Assembly: GCA_008711295.1 (NCBI GenBank) | Contig: VUYV01000608.1 | Span: 1-64,000, forward strand | Source of the DNA: Anarhynchus alexandrinus | Taxonomy: Eukaryota; Chordata; Aves; Charadriiformes; Charadriidae | Direction: 5' to 3' | Length of the DNA: 64,000 nt | Shown: one piece after another, positions 1-13,400 of the stretch | Numbering within the stretch: position 1 is the stretch's first letter | Layout: every line of letters begins with the position of its first letter | Made by a program: the position numbers and the translations under genes | Notes under the pieces: generated by a model | The model's input: only the letters and a program-made list of their open reading frames with translations | Database searches by the model: none | What the model was told of the DNA's origin: nothing

Positions 1-1442
1 GGGGAAAAAAAAAAAAAAACAAAACAGGACAGTGATCCTACTTCGATCTGCAAAGAAATCTTTTAATATAGCGTGTTCTTTCCTTTCTGCCTTCAAGCTG
101 CCCTAAAAGGAGAGTTGTGCCATGCCAAATTTTACCAAAGCACTTCAAGCCACAGTCATGTAGAAAAATATCAGCAGCAAGAATATAGGACCTAGGTCAG
201 ATGTGTCAAAAAGATCATACCATATAGCAAAGACATGGTTAAGAGGGTAAACAGCAGCAAGAAATGTGATGAAAAGTGTAAAATAGGGACAGCCAACTGC
301 ATCCATCTGCTCAATCTAGCCTGCGGAAATCACTGACATGAAAGTAAGTTCCTTGCACTAATGCTGCTTTGAACCTTTGCAGTAGCTTCTCTCTACCATC
401 AAAGTATCACTGTCCACTTACTCCCCTTCTTACAGTTTTCATTATCTTAGGTGTAGATACGTACATCTCAAAGAAGGGAAAGGAAATCCAACTCAACAGT
501 ATCAACCTGCTTCCCTTTGTTTCCCTTCCCTTCTAGAAGCATGTATTTTCAAAAAAAAATGCCTAATAAGACAGTTTTAGGAAGCTACGTTAATACTAAC
601 AAAATTAATCTCAGCTGAAGCTTTGAACTGCATTCTCTGTATCTCATTAAATTCTAAACTTCTAGCAATATAAAAAAATTAATTTTAAGTGCCCTGCATA
701 TTTTCAGCACTTTGGAGACACTTCAGTTGCTTTCCAGCAATTTGCTGGAAAATGAAAGAAAAGCAGTAGGGGCCAAGGGAAGAAGAAGAAAATAGTAGTA
801 ACACATCCCTTTGGCTTTCAGGATACAAGACTAAACTCTTCAGAGGAGAGGAGAAAAAAGAAACAAACAGTTTTCAATCCAGGCAAAACTGAGCTTTCTG
901 ATGAAGTCTGACATGCTAAAAACCACTATTCGTCTCAAATCCGAGCATTTTCTCCTTTCTCTACACTCGTCTAAATCTGTCATACTTTCAAAAAGACAAC
1001 TACATACAAATCAGAGGTGCTTCGTTTTGTGCATTATGAAGGATTGGGGTGGGAGCGGAGGAAGGAGAAATTATGGAAAAGGTAATAATTACTTCAGTCC
1101 AAAGAAATATGTTCCTAGTTTGTCACTGCTGCCCATCAGTTTGATTAAAAAAAGATGAAACAATCCAGTATTTACTCTGTCTTACAGCACTGGGTTTTCA
1201 GAAAGCTTACAAATTCCAAACAAAAAATAAAGTGAAATAGAAATCTGCAGAAAAGGGGATGTTTATAAATATTTCATAAACAAAATATAAATAAAATATT
1301 CAGAAGTATAAAATGAGAAGTATTTAATAGCACTTAAACCGTGACTTTGCAAATACTATCAAGAAAAGCTTTAGCATTCTTCTGTTACCAAATATAACGG
1401 GAGGTAAGATATCAGTGTCATGTTTCAGCTAGAAATACTTAC
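1..1442 (-). other. ACAP2: ACAP2 intron 4 (partial)
   Basis: AT-rich intronic sequence below the exon 4 donor, running off the left edge. I looked for the next BAR-domain exon (ILFDQ to FVKE) on the minus strand and did not see it. A 14-A run lies at about 6-19. Confidence 0.75.
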
Positions 1443-1496
1443 ATTGTGATAATTTATCATTTCCTGTAAGGTGTCGGAGAACTTTGTCAAGCTTGT
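1443..1496 (-). CDS. ACAP2: ACAP2 coding exon 4
   Basis: This exon is 18 codons (residues 78-95, TSLTKFSDTLQEMINYHN), phase 0. The acceptor is TTTTCTTATTACAG and the donor is CACAAT|GTAAGT. It matches human TSLTKFSDSLQEMINFHT. It is the last ACAP2 exon I can find in the window. Confidence 0.93.
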
Positions 1497-4400
1497 CTGT
1501 AATAAGAAAACCAAAGTGGTTTAAGTTAAGCTGTAGCAAATACACAGCATGAAAGCAAGGTTTCAGAGGTTTACAGCTTTTCAGTAAAGAACTTGAGAAT
1601 TGATTTTCCTTGGCATGATTACTAAATTAAAACAGTTATGCTGGAAGGAGAGCATGGGGGTAATACCAAGTAAATCTACTACAGCTACAAGCAACAAAAG
1701 CATTACTGCTACATACCTATATATAAAGGACCAAACTGAAGCAAAGCAGGAAAATTTCAAATTAAGTTGACTAAACTATGGGAAGTTCTAATAATTTAAC
1801 ATAGTAATTTACAATATTTAATATTATACTACTTAATATTTATTAATGTTTAATACTCTAACTCAAAAAACATGGTTAAGGTGTTGTAATCATCCACACA
1901 CACATTTACTGTAGGAACTACTGCCTCAGCTGATATGCTTAGCAACACTGAAATCAATCTGTAGAATCAATGTCACAAACACAGTCAGAAAACAACAATC
2001 CCTAATATATTTGGGTAACTGCTTATTGCTTACACAACAAGTGTAACAAAAACCTACTTGGAATCAAATAACATAAGTTTTACTAGTTTGCCATCGAACT
2101 ACATTTCAAGCAAGTAAATTTCCAAACAACAGTATCAGTTTACACAGACTATACTGAAGTTCACAGGCATTATGTATTTCAACCAGCACGTGCAGATGCA
2201 TACATGCAACTGATGTTCTATTACATAATATGCATTAAATATAGATGCTATACAGAGATGTGTACATAATTATACCTGCATATTACACAATTTCATACCT
2301 CATTTCAAAGTAACATAGACAGGAAATATTAGGTGTTCTAAATTAGCCTAACAAGACATCAGTCTGCAGTAAAAAAGTGGGCTCTGTACATTTACAAATT
2401 TAAATTTCTATGCATTAGAGAGTGCCAGTTCCAGGACCCAAGAGATCAACTCAGGGAATTTAGTTGCAGAGAACTGGCTCTTAGGATCTTATGACTAGAA
2501 TCCCTTTATTTAGCAAAGTAAACAGAGCAGCTGTTCACAGCTTCAACCTGACTTTCTCCACTCCTCCCAAGATGACTATTCCTAACATAAAACCTATTTT
2601 CTGGAATTTGGAAAACCCTTGCCATTGCAGGTTAAAGCTGAAAGTAAACAGCACAGACACTTGCAGTGCACCACAGTCAAAAAACCTCACTCTTAAGGCA
2701 TCTCAAAAAAAAAGAACAAAAAGGCAAATAATAGACTTCAACTACTTCTCTTGCTAACTGTTATATTTTACCCATTTTAAGTTATGCCTCTCTCCTTCGA
2801 TTTTCACCTCTTGAAGAACTTACCTCAACCAATGCATCTTTACAGGAATATTGTGCAAGGTCTCGAATTCCATTCATGAACTGCTTGTTGGCTGTACAGA
2901 ATGCTTTCCCAGTATCAATCATTGCAATACAAAGCTTCACCAGCTACAAAGAGGGGAAAAATGACAAAGTGAAAGTTTTCTGTTTTGGGGTTTGTTTGGG
3001 TTTTGGGTGGTTTTTTTTTTTCACCATCATATAAACATGAAACACTGAGCTTAGTTTAGTCTAAGAAACAAAGATTTCAAAGGTTAAATTCTAAGTTTAC
3101 AGAGCCCCACATTCTATGAAAAGCTTTCTATTTTATAGTGACATTTATAAAAATAAAAATACTACTCTAGGTCAACTTATATGCCATTGAGAAGGTTACT
3201 ATTCTTCATAATTTTTTTAAATTATTAATTTGTTTTATTGTTAACTGAGATTTTGCACATATTTCAAGAGAGGGCTGTACGGGGGCAAAAAGCACAGCAA
3301 CTAAAACATCACTGGTTAGAACCCAAGCAAATAGTAAGTGTTTTGTGGTTTCCAAGCCAAAAACCCCCAAAAGAAACCCACAGCAGTTTTTTGGGGTTTT
3401 TTTTTTCCATCTTGAGACACTCAGAATACAGGCACAGGAAAGCAAAAGGCTATCTGCACAAAGCACAACTGAAGAGAGATGGTTACACCTCAGAAGGCAA
3501 AATTAATCATGTTTTCACTCATACAACAGACTAGTCTTTCTCTGATGGGTTTCCATCCCTATCACTCACTGCTTCGGTCAGTACCTTGGCTATCATGGTA
3601 CTGAACAGTCTGATATGAAAGCCATCAGTATCTCGAGATGGGTATTTTCCCACTTTTTGAACCACTAACGCACTGCGCCATTAATGAAAGAAAGAATGAT
3701 TAGTGCAATCACTAAGATGTTTTCTTGAGAGAAGGCATATTATAATTCAGTTCACCCACTCTAAACCAAACTGAGAATAAATCAGAAGATTGACCCTTCA
3801 TCTCTGAAGCATTTTTCAAGGCTGTTAGACAAATTTTCATGAAGAACAACAGAGAAGTACTTGATCCTATGTTGGGGCAAGGAAACCACCCAAGTGATTT
3901 TCCTGCCTTATTTACCCAGTAATTTTTTATGTTGACTCAGATCCTTTTAGGAAAAGAAGAAATCTGAGCATCATCTCCCATGTTCTGATGAACGGCTAAG
4001 CTGCTTTAACAACGGACAGAAAAAAATCACTACCAACATGATCCTTTTTCCCCTTCACTTTTGCTTGTGGTTCATGATCCTGAACGCAGGATCCTTTCTT
4101 CCAGAGAAAAAAAAAATGCAGATAATGTAGCCCAAAATCACAATTGTGGAACAATAAAGCTAAGTTTAATATGAATAACTGAGCAGAAAAAGCTACCAAG
4201 TCTAGAAAAATCATTACCCTCAGGCCGCATTACCCTTCAGCTCACAAAAGAAGCTTGGCTTTCAACTTAAGCATTATACTAGATCACTTATACTTCACAT
4301 TACAACTAAACTACTTAAATACTTACCTTGTGTACTTGCTTTCTTGTCAGGGGAGCAAGTGGGTGGTTTTGTTTTAAAGAGTTCTAGGATACTGTCTCAG

Positions 4401-7400
4401 GGCAAAGAGTAATACCACAATTATAGCTTTTACATGATAGAACGGTATAATTGGCACCGGCCTCCTGCAAGAGGCTGGAGGCAAGGCCCTGAATAATGCA
4501 CCTCATGGAATTTGAGAATTCTTTTCCCCAAAAATGACTGGTTTAGACTGGTGGAAAATACAAACTTCCAAGATAGATTTTTCAGATCCTTTAAATACAT
4601 GGTTTAATCCACCAAAACAGATTAATCACCCCTACAGTAAAAATGTGCCTTATACCCATCAGTTTCACCAAGATTTACATCAAATCAAACTATCTTAAAT
4701 TTATTTTGAAAGAGCGAATTGTTACATAATTAACCACAAAAGCTAGAAATATTATTACAAAAAGTAAGGAAAAGTCTTCAGACTTAACTCTACACTTGAT
4801 ACTGACTTTGCCTTCATCTTTCTGCAGCCAACCCACAGCTGCAGGAACAAAAGTTCATATTCAAAAAGTAGCTGAGGAGGTGAACAAATGACATCTGCCT
4901 ACCACATTAAAACACAGGCAAAAAGTAATTTTAAACATTTAGCATAAAATGCTAAGGACAGGAGACTTTCTACAGATGTAAAAAAAAAAAATAAGCGACC
5001 CTCAAAATACTAGCAAAGAAAGAACAAAAGCCTCCAATACTACTGGTTAGGAAACCAATAAATGGATTGTAAGGCACGGAAAAGATGGTACACATAACCT
5101 TTTATATACCTGCACAAAGCATGACAAAAAGCAGGATGAATTTTACAGTAGCTAAATCCTCCAGACGGAAGTGAATCAGATATGTATATCTGTATATGTC
5201 TACACACCTATCCTGTTCTGGCTGTGCCAAAGACTAAAGTACGCAGTCATCATAAAACAAGTTCTGAATGCTGGGATGGCCAACCCCTGGCTTTTAACTC
5301 ACAGGAAAGCTGAAATAGTTTGCATGTGGCTTCCACTGTGGTGCTGTCACACGAGTGCGAGGGGGCCAGAGGGGCAGGACGGTATTGCACAATCCAAACC
5401 CTCCTCCAGGGGAGGAAGCAGCTCACATGGGCTGATCCTGCTGTTACTCAAGCTTGGGTCTCTGGGGCCCAGCTGTGCACTCGACCCAGACCCCCTCTGT
5501 CTGCTAGAGCGGAACGCTTGGTTGGCAGCCACTGGTGCTTCCCAGCTATGAACTTTAAAAGAAAACCTAAACACATCTTTTTATATTTTCCAGAGCAGAC
5601 ATTGTTGAATTAAAAAGCTTACCTTGTCAAGTTTCAGTTCCAGTTCTGTCACATCTCCTTCTACTTCTTCTAAAGCTGCCCTGCATGGTTAAAAACGTTT
5701 TCCTGTAAAACTTTACACAAAAATACTCTGGGACTGGGGGGAAGCGGCTGGGACACGTTAATTTAATTCATTTATTGCCATCAGTTTCAGTTAAATTTCT
5801 ACTATAAAACAGCACAGTTTTTAGAGAACCACAAGAATTGCAGAAATTTTGACGGTAAAAAGAAGAAAAACCACATCACTGATAAAACATAGCTTAGTAA
5901 TAAAAATTTGATACTAAATTTTATTAACCCTAATGTTTGTCCCATTGAAGTAAGTTTCCTCTATTTTTGTATAGCTGATAGTCTATATGTTTGAAGGTAA
6001 TAACAAAGGAAAGAAACTAGAAGTCTGAGTGAAATTTCTTCAGTAATTCTTTTGGTGACTCTCTTGGCTCAAACCTACAAACCTACAGCTATTTAATGAA
6101 TGACTTTGCAACGAGATTATGAAAAATATAGCATTTGCCATGAGTCAACTGACTTAGCAGTTAAGTTCAAAAGGCACATTTGTTTATATCATTTGCCTCT
6201 ATTCTAGACTGGTTGCAACTTTCAGGCCAGTAAAAGTTGCTTTCATGAAGCATTTCTAAAGCATAACTTTTTTTTGCTTGAGAGCTTATGTTTCCTTTGA
6301 CACCTCCTTCCTTGCTTATTGCTACCTGAAAAAAAGAAGACTGAGAAAGGATGGCACTGTTCAGAGAGTTCATGAACATTGCTGTTTCATCAGGCTATCG
6401 CCTTGAGAGCTTGAAAGTACAAATTTCTGGCAACGAATGCAACACTACAAAAATCTATTCCACGAGGCTGGGATTTCACATTACACAGAGGTTGGTAGGA
6501 ACAGCTGTATTCCCATGCCTTGCTCCCATCACAGGGTGCCTCATTCTTTCAGTCATTCCAGCATAACCATTCACAGAGCTACACTGTTCACCAGTAGTAG
6601 TCTGCCTTGGAATAAGAAAGTAATAGGAAGTTTTCTGTAATGCTTTTTGGAAAATTGAATCAGATACTTTTCAATCCTACAAAAAAACTCTTCCTGGAAA
6701 AAGTGAGACAGGCAGGGAAGTACGATTTGGAGCAGGAATTTCTTGAGCCAGCTTTACCACTAAGGAGAGAGTACACAGAACCACAGCTTTACTGTCTCTT
6801 GCTAATTCCGTTCTAGTTCTCATGAGTTCAAGCCAAGGACAAAAAAAAAATAAAAAAGACTGGATCAGGCCCCAAACTCAGGAAAAGCAATTTTTACAAG
6901 AACAGTTCTGAAAAACACTGCCGATTGCCTGCAGTTCTCAAACACTGAGCATGACATTCCCAGCTTTTTGCAGATTTCACTAACACATAGCTGCATTCCA
7001 GTTCTTGTATCTAAAGTCATTCCCACAGTTACATCCTAGGTTTTATATCTAAGCACATTCCTGCACAGTTACATTTTGGCTTCTGCCTCTTCTTTAGCTT
7101 CAGATCATGAAAGATTTCCGGCAACATCAATTTCTCTTTTACTGTCTTTATTTTCTTTCATAAATGATTAACTTTCATTTGAGTCTAGAGTTAAATCTTG
7201 TTTCAGAGAGCATTATGGAGTAAAAAAAAAAAACAAAAAACAAAGCAAGGGAAGGAAAAGTATCTCAATATTTAGACTGCAATTTTGTATTGGTTTGTTT
7301 ATAATTACAGTGCAACCAATTTTTATTTGTTTCTTTGTCATTGACATAAAAGCATGATTAAGTAGCTTGTTTACAGAACTGCAGCAAGATCTGATAAGAA

Positions 7401-10400
7401 AATTTTTTTTTTTAGTGTCTTTAACCAGCAAAGAGTTCTAGCTCCCCAGGATTTAATGAGCTAAAAAGTCTAAGATTCAAGATGAAGAGAGATAAAGGCA
7501 ATTAGAGCAGGCAGAATGAAGACAACACATCTGCTCACTAATTAAAGCTGTATTCCAGGGGGAAAATTTTAAGACAGAATAAACTCAATTGAAAGAAGTA
7601 ACAACAGAACACCAAAAGACTGAAAAGACAAGGGGCAGGTTAAGAAAGAAGCGTAAAGCACAGCAGAAAGATAGCATGGCAGAAGGGAGACATACAGCCC
7701 CTCCACCACCTGATTCATTGCAGATCACCTTTGAATGACCACAGGCCCCTGAAGCACAGGGCTGACTCTCCAGGCTATTTCCCACCACTGCCACATGACG
7801 GAGGGAAGGCACATGTGGGCCCTACAGCTGGATACAGATCAAACAGCTGTTAGGTTCCAGCCAAACCCCATTTCAACTCCTTGTTTCTTTGCATAGAACT
7901 GGCTACTTCCACTGTTTCCATCATATAAAAACTAGTAGAAAAGTTATTCTCATGCAAACATATTCACAGTACTAGACCAACAGTGGATTACAAGCATAAT
8001 AACAATAGAGGGGATACCCTCAGACTATCACAACAGAGATACCTAATATCCAATAATACTAGATACCTAATAATATATTAACACCATGTAGTCACAAAAA
8101 TTGTTTTCATACTGGGTTAGGGAATGCATTTAGACCAGCTGATCTGAGTTGTGCTATGTTAATGCTATCCTTGTTTTTCTTAATTTAATACTTTTTGAAG
8201 TCGCAGAATACAAAGGTGCATTTCTCTAAAACATCTGTGTCAAGAATTACTTTAAGTTCACAGAAAATTGTCATAATTCCAAGTAAATCTCATCTGCACA
8301 GCCAAGACCAATCTCCAGCGATAAGCACAGGAAGTGGTCATAAAACAGTTGAGGACCAAGTGCCAGATCTGACATGTACCAAAAACGCTGCTCCTTAATG
8401 AAGTGGGAGCAGGGTTTGCGTCAGGGTAATCTTAGCCAGAAGGCTCTGGCAGTAGTAATAAGCATCAAATCTGCCCCAGTATATGAATCAAAGTCAAACA
8501 TCTGTGGCTTCGCGAGATGTTCAAACACTGCGTGGCAATGCATAAAACCAGAACAGCTGCTTAAGGGTGGGGGACAACTTTCATAAATGAGCAGTCTCCC
8601 GTACTCTTCATGCTCCATAACAAGGACTCTCAGGAATGTGTTTCTCTCCTCTGCTGTTCCTCCTCTCCTCCAACACCCACCCAAAACACAGCTCAGTTTG
8701 CTAGATACAGCTTTCTGCACAGCCGCAGCTGCAATGCAGGAGGAACATAGGAGATGGAAGAAAACTTAAGACCTGATTTAGCAGACTTCTTGAATTCGGA
8801 AAATATCACCAGTTACCCAGTCCAGCATGCGACGAAGGAAAGCTGAACCCTCGGTGTCCATCACAGCATTCTCCGTAAGTTACCAGTGAAAGACTTGCTT
8901 GCAGGTTAAGGTAATACAGGACTCCAAAAATCCCAGGAACCAAACAGAAAGATGGCAGCTAAACTCTCCTCTAGAAAGAGACTCGGTTGCTCTTAGGCCA
9001 CAAGCGGCAGACACATGCCAAGGAAATAACTTAGTCTGGACTAAACCACTACACACTGCTGACTGTAATGCCAATCACACTGTGGCCACAGTGTCTGCTT
9101 GGTCTGTTTGCACTTACAGTGAAAAAAGTGGCAATGGTCAATGCCTTTAGAGTCAGCTGTTCCTTCAAACGATATCTAACTGCCATCAAAGACACATCCT
9201 GCCTTTAGTCTTTCACTCATTCATCATGTTCTAACTTGCATTTTTGACTGCCTTCCTGAAAGTGAGGAGGCTGGAATCTGTAGTCATTATAAATGAGATG
9301 CTGACAAATGACAAAAAGTCAGAGGTGCTATGGATAATTAACAATTAATTATTGTTAATTCTAGAATTATCACTTCCTACTATAAAAAAATACTCAAAAG
9401 ACTAAATTATAAAGTTATATAATTAATAAATTATATTTTTATTAAATTAATAAAATTAATTTAATAATTAAAGTATTAATTTAAGCCCCATTAATAAAGT
9501 ATTTTCCCATAGTTTGGGGTTTCTTAAAATTTTAATTGAGGAAAGTTTAAAGCCTAAATCTCAGGTTCACCTCTTGAATATACTTTCAGAAGAACAGAAA
9601 CAAGTACACAGTCAACTGCTATTCAGACTGGGACTTCTGAATACATTCATGTATTTGGACTCATAAAATAAGAGATGGTCATCATCACAACTTCAATAAT
9701 GTTACTGCTAAAGTCTTGTCTTCAAATCTTGGAAAGACACAGCTCTCCCACTTGCACATATTCTATGCAGAACAGCCCATTAACACACAACTTTGACTTC
9801 ACTGCAGATGACATCTCCTTTCAACTAACATCCACTACAGTTCAATAGCATAAAGTTAATGTGCAAGACTAGCCACAGATTATCAATAGCTAAATCGAAG
9901 TATTTGAGTACACATATTCAAGTATAACTATATTCACATTTTCTTTCATTTACTGCAGTATAATTTCATGAGTCTGGCTGTATATCAGAAGAGCAAATAA
10001 AGAAGCATTACCATGCTCCACTGCCAGTGGAGAACAATTCAGCCTTGGAGGGACAGAGAACATTGAACATGAACCAACAAGCAAATAGTACTGTGATTAA
10101 CTCCCCATTGTCCTCTTCAATTGCATTTCATTTTAAACTTTAAGGACATTAGGAAAACTAAAAGCAGTTACAAAGATATGTATAGCTCACTAATTGTAAG
10201 GGACAAAGCAGGATAAAGCTGGCTCATAACTGGCTGAAGTAAAAGCAATTGATAATTTTCTCACGTTATATACAAACCCAATACAGACACTAGTAGAGAT
10301 TAGCTGCAAGCTATCTGTGCATCCCACAGTGGCATCACAGTTCTAGATGTGTGTAACAATCAAACTATATCAAAATTACCATGCACTCATAATACAGCTT

Positions 10401-13400
10401 TATGTGATACTTCACGTATCAGCTTTAAGTCTTGGTTAGACTTAGGAGCTTTCTACCAGCACTTTCCTCAACTTTGCTGAGGTCCTTCTGAACGGCAGAC
10501 CCTCCAAGCACATCAACTGCTCCCTCCAATCACTGTGTACTTCATTTGATTTCCTTCATCTATAGTTAGTTATAAAAAGGTATCTAGAGGCATCTTAACC
10601 AACATGCTAACAAGGAACACATTTGGTACATGTATAATGGCATGAGACAACCACAGATTAAAAAAGAAACATGACATATTGAGGAACAAAGAAGTCATAC
10701 ACTGAACAATAAGGCCTAATAACCTTGGATAACAGCATGGATACATACAAGAAGAGTTTTATAACTTATGAGATGTGTCATAACCATTAATACGGTCTGA
10801 AGAAAGAACGCTGTTGCAGCCTGTCACAGAGCCCATTGAAGTCCTGGTTTGGCACTGCAGAGATTTTTCCCTGCTGGCACAGAGCCCCTCCATGCTGAGG
10901 AACAGATGATGAATGCTCCCTGACATGCCGAGATAAACTTCCTCAGTCATGCTAGTACCCCTTACATTATTAATTCTCCAGTCACTGCCACTAAACATTT
11001 CATCAATAGCTTGGAAGAGCTTTACAACATGAACAGTAAGACTTTGAATCAGATATGTGACATTTTCTTCACCCTCATCCCAAAATCCTAGAAATTTTCT
11101 ATGAGCCTGGTGGATTGAAATATGGAAATACATTTCCTGAAGATTATCAGGTTGATGAATAAGTCAAGTTTTCTCAGGTCCATGGCAAGCACTGTGCGCA
11201 TTTCAAGTTCCCCCAGAGAAAAGAAACAAAAATCAAGTCCTTAATATTTTAAGGGCCATTCTTCTATTCTTGCCAAGTCAGACTTCTCCTCTTATAAAAT
11301 AATAAGATGAAATATAAGACAAGGATATTTACTGAATTCACCTAATCATTAAAGCAAAAGTCTGCTTGTAGGTACCAGTTTTTAAGGCCATCTTCACCTC
11401 AGTAATTCATATGGTCTTTGATATAACAAATAGGACAAATCCCTTTAAGATGCGTGCTTCGCCTGATTTGTTCTTTACTGCAAGACTACACATGGCACAT
11501 TATATCAAAAAATAATGAACATTATAAACAAATCAATCTTCAAAAAAGAAGAAGTTCTATTGCACTTAATATACATAGCTGAAAGTCAAACTGATTACCA
11601 CTAAACTTGCAGCAGCATTTAAAATTGTATCACACACAGTCTGTAAGGACATCTGTGCTACCTGCAGGCCCCAAATTCTCAAGCTTTTTCTCTCATTGCT
11701 CTTTTGCAGTAAATTGCCAGAAATGTCCAACAGTGTTCTCCTCCCAATAGTTTTGCCTAATATTTTTCCGCTAAGCTTTTTTACCCCAGGAGAGCCTAAA
11801 AGCTAGGTAAGCCTAAGTAGAAAATTAGCAACCCTTTTCTTCCACAAAGATTCTGATAAGCAGAATCTTTCAACTCAAACGTTTTGTTCCTTATGGGACA
11901 GCTGTTAACAAGATGAGGATACAATGGTGACCATGAAAACTTCACAGAGAAGTAGATTACATTGTGAAACAAACTCAGATAAGAATGCAACACATCACAA
12001 TACCTGTCCTGCACAACTTTGACTAGTAACTCCAACATCTCAAGAATGAGTCAAAAGCTTTTTAGGAGGCCTTACCATCAGATAAGGAAGTAGGACTATA
12101 GTATCAAGATATTGCAACAAATAAAGGGCAGCAGAATCAAGCTCAAGAAACTAATGGTGCTGTGCAGAAACTTCTTGTCGCTGAAAACTTGCAAACATCA
12201 CAGGGCTGTTTAAATCTTTTAAATCTCAGCAACTACCCAGGAGCTTGAACATAGAAGAAGCAGAAGGAATGAAGGATTTGAACATTTGAAAACTCAAATA
12301 TGTAGTAAGGCCAGGAAATGGAACCATAAATATAACCATCAAGCAAACAACTGCAAAGGATGCCAGACAGGACATCCCTCCATCTAAAGACTACGCCCTA
12401 TTTAGCCTCAAGATCTGGAGTTCCTAGTCAGATGCTAAGGGGTCACATCAACTTTTCTTTTAAAACTATAAGTAATAACAATCTGAGGAAGAACGAAGAA
12501 ATTAATCCTCAATTTGGAAAGATAACCCTTATGTACCTCAGATGCAGTCAGTATAAAAGTCAGGGTAGCAGTGCCTGAAAAACACAAAGAGTGTCACTAG
12601 ATTCTCCCCAGTATCAATATGTTCAGAATTGATACAGCACGACTTAACCATCTGTACAGAAATCCTCCTATAAAATAGAGGAAACTGGAGATTAGAGTAT
12701 TCTTTACAGTAATCAAAGAGTATTCTTTACAGATATCATATAATCTTAGTATGAATCTTGTGTTTGCTTTGACTTCAGAAAAATAAGGGCAATATCTCTC
12801 CCTTTTTCTAATTTCCTTAGTTGCCAGCTTATACCTACTAGAGTTATAAGAGTATTGCTGTGTCCAAACCACTATGAGATGGTAAAGCCTTTATAAGAAG
12901 AGCTCCCCATGTTTCAGAAGATCTAAGGACCATTAGCTCTCTACTATTCCAGCTACATCAGGTGGCTATTATTTACCGGAAACAGAGGAAAACTCCAGAT
13001 TTGCTATGAAGACTGATTCCTCAGCAAGTATGTACCCTTTTTGTCAATTTCAGAAGCTGAATATTTTGGTAACACACTTCCACAAAATCAGAATGCTCTA
13101 TTTGACAGTCAGAGGGGAAGTCGCAGCTTTGTTGCAATAGACAAATTCCAACCTTGAATTTTTTGTTTAGCTATTAGGTGTGTACACATACACATATCTC
13201 GCACTCAGTTACTGTAACTGTATTTTACATGTAAATTCATAATTTTATTGTTCCCTCATACTGCAAAGACACAGTGTTTGTTTGCCTTTGCACCAAAGCA
13301 GCCAGTCAAATGAATCCCACCTCAAGATAACAAAGTACACAAGCATTATGAGCAGGATAGTACAGAAATGCAGTGTATTGGTGTTTTCCTCAAATTTACT

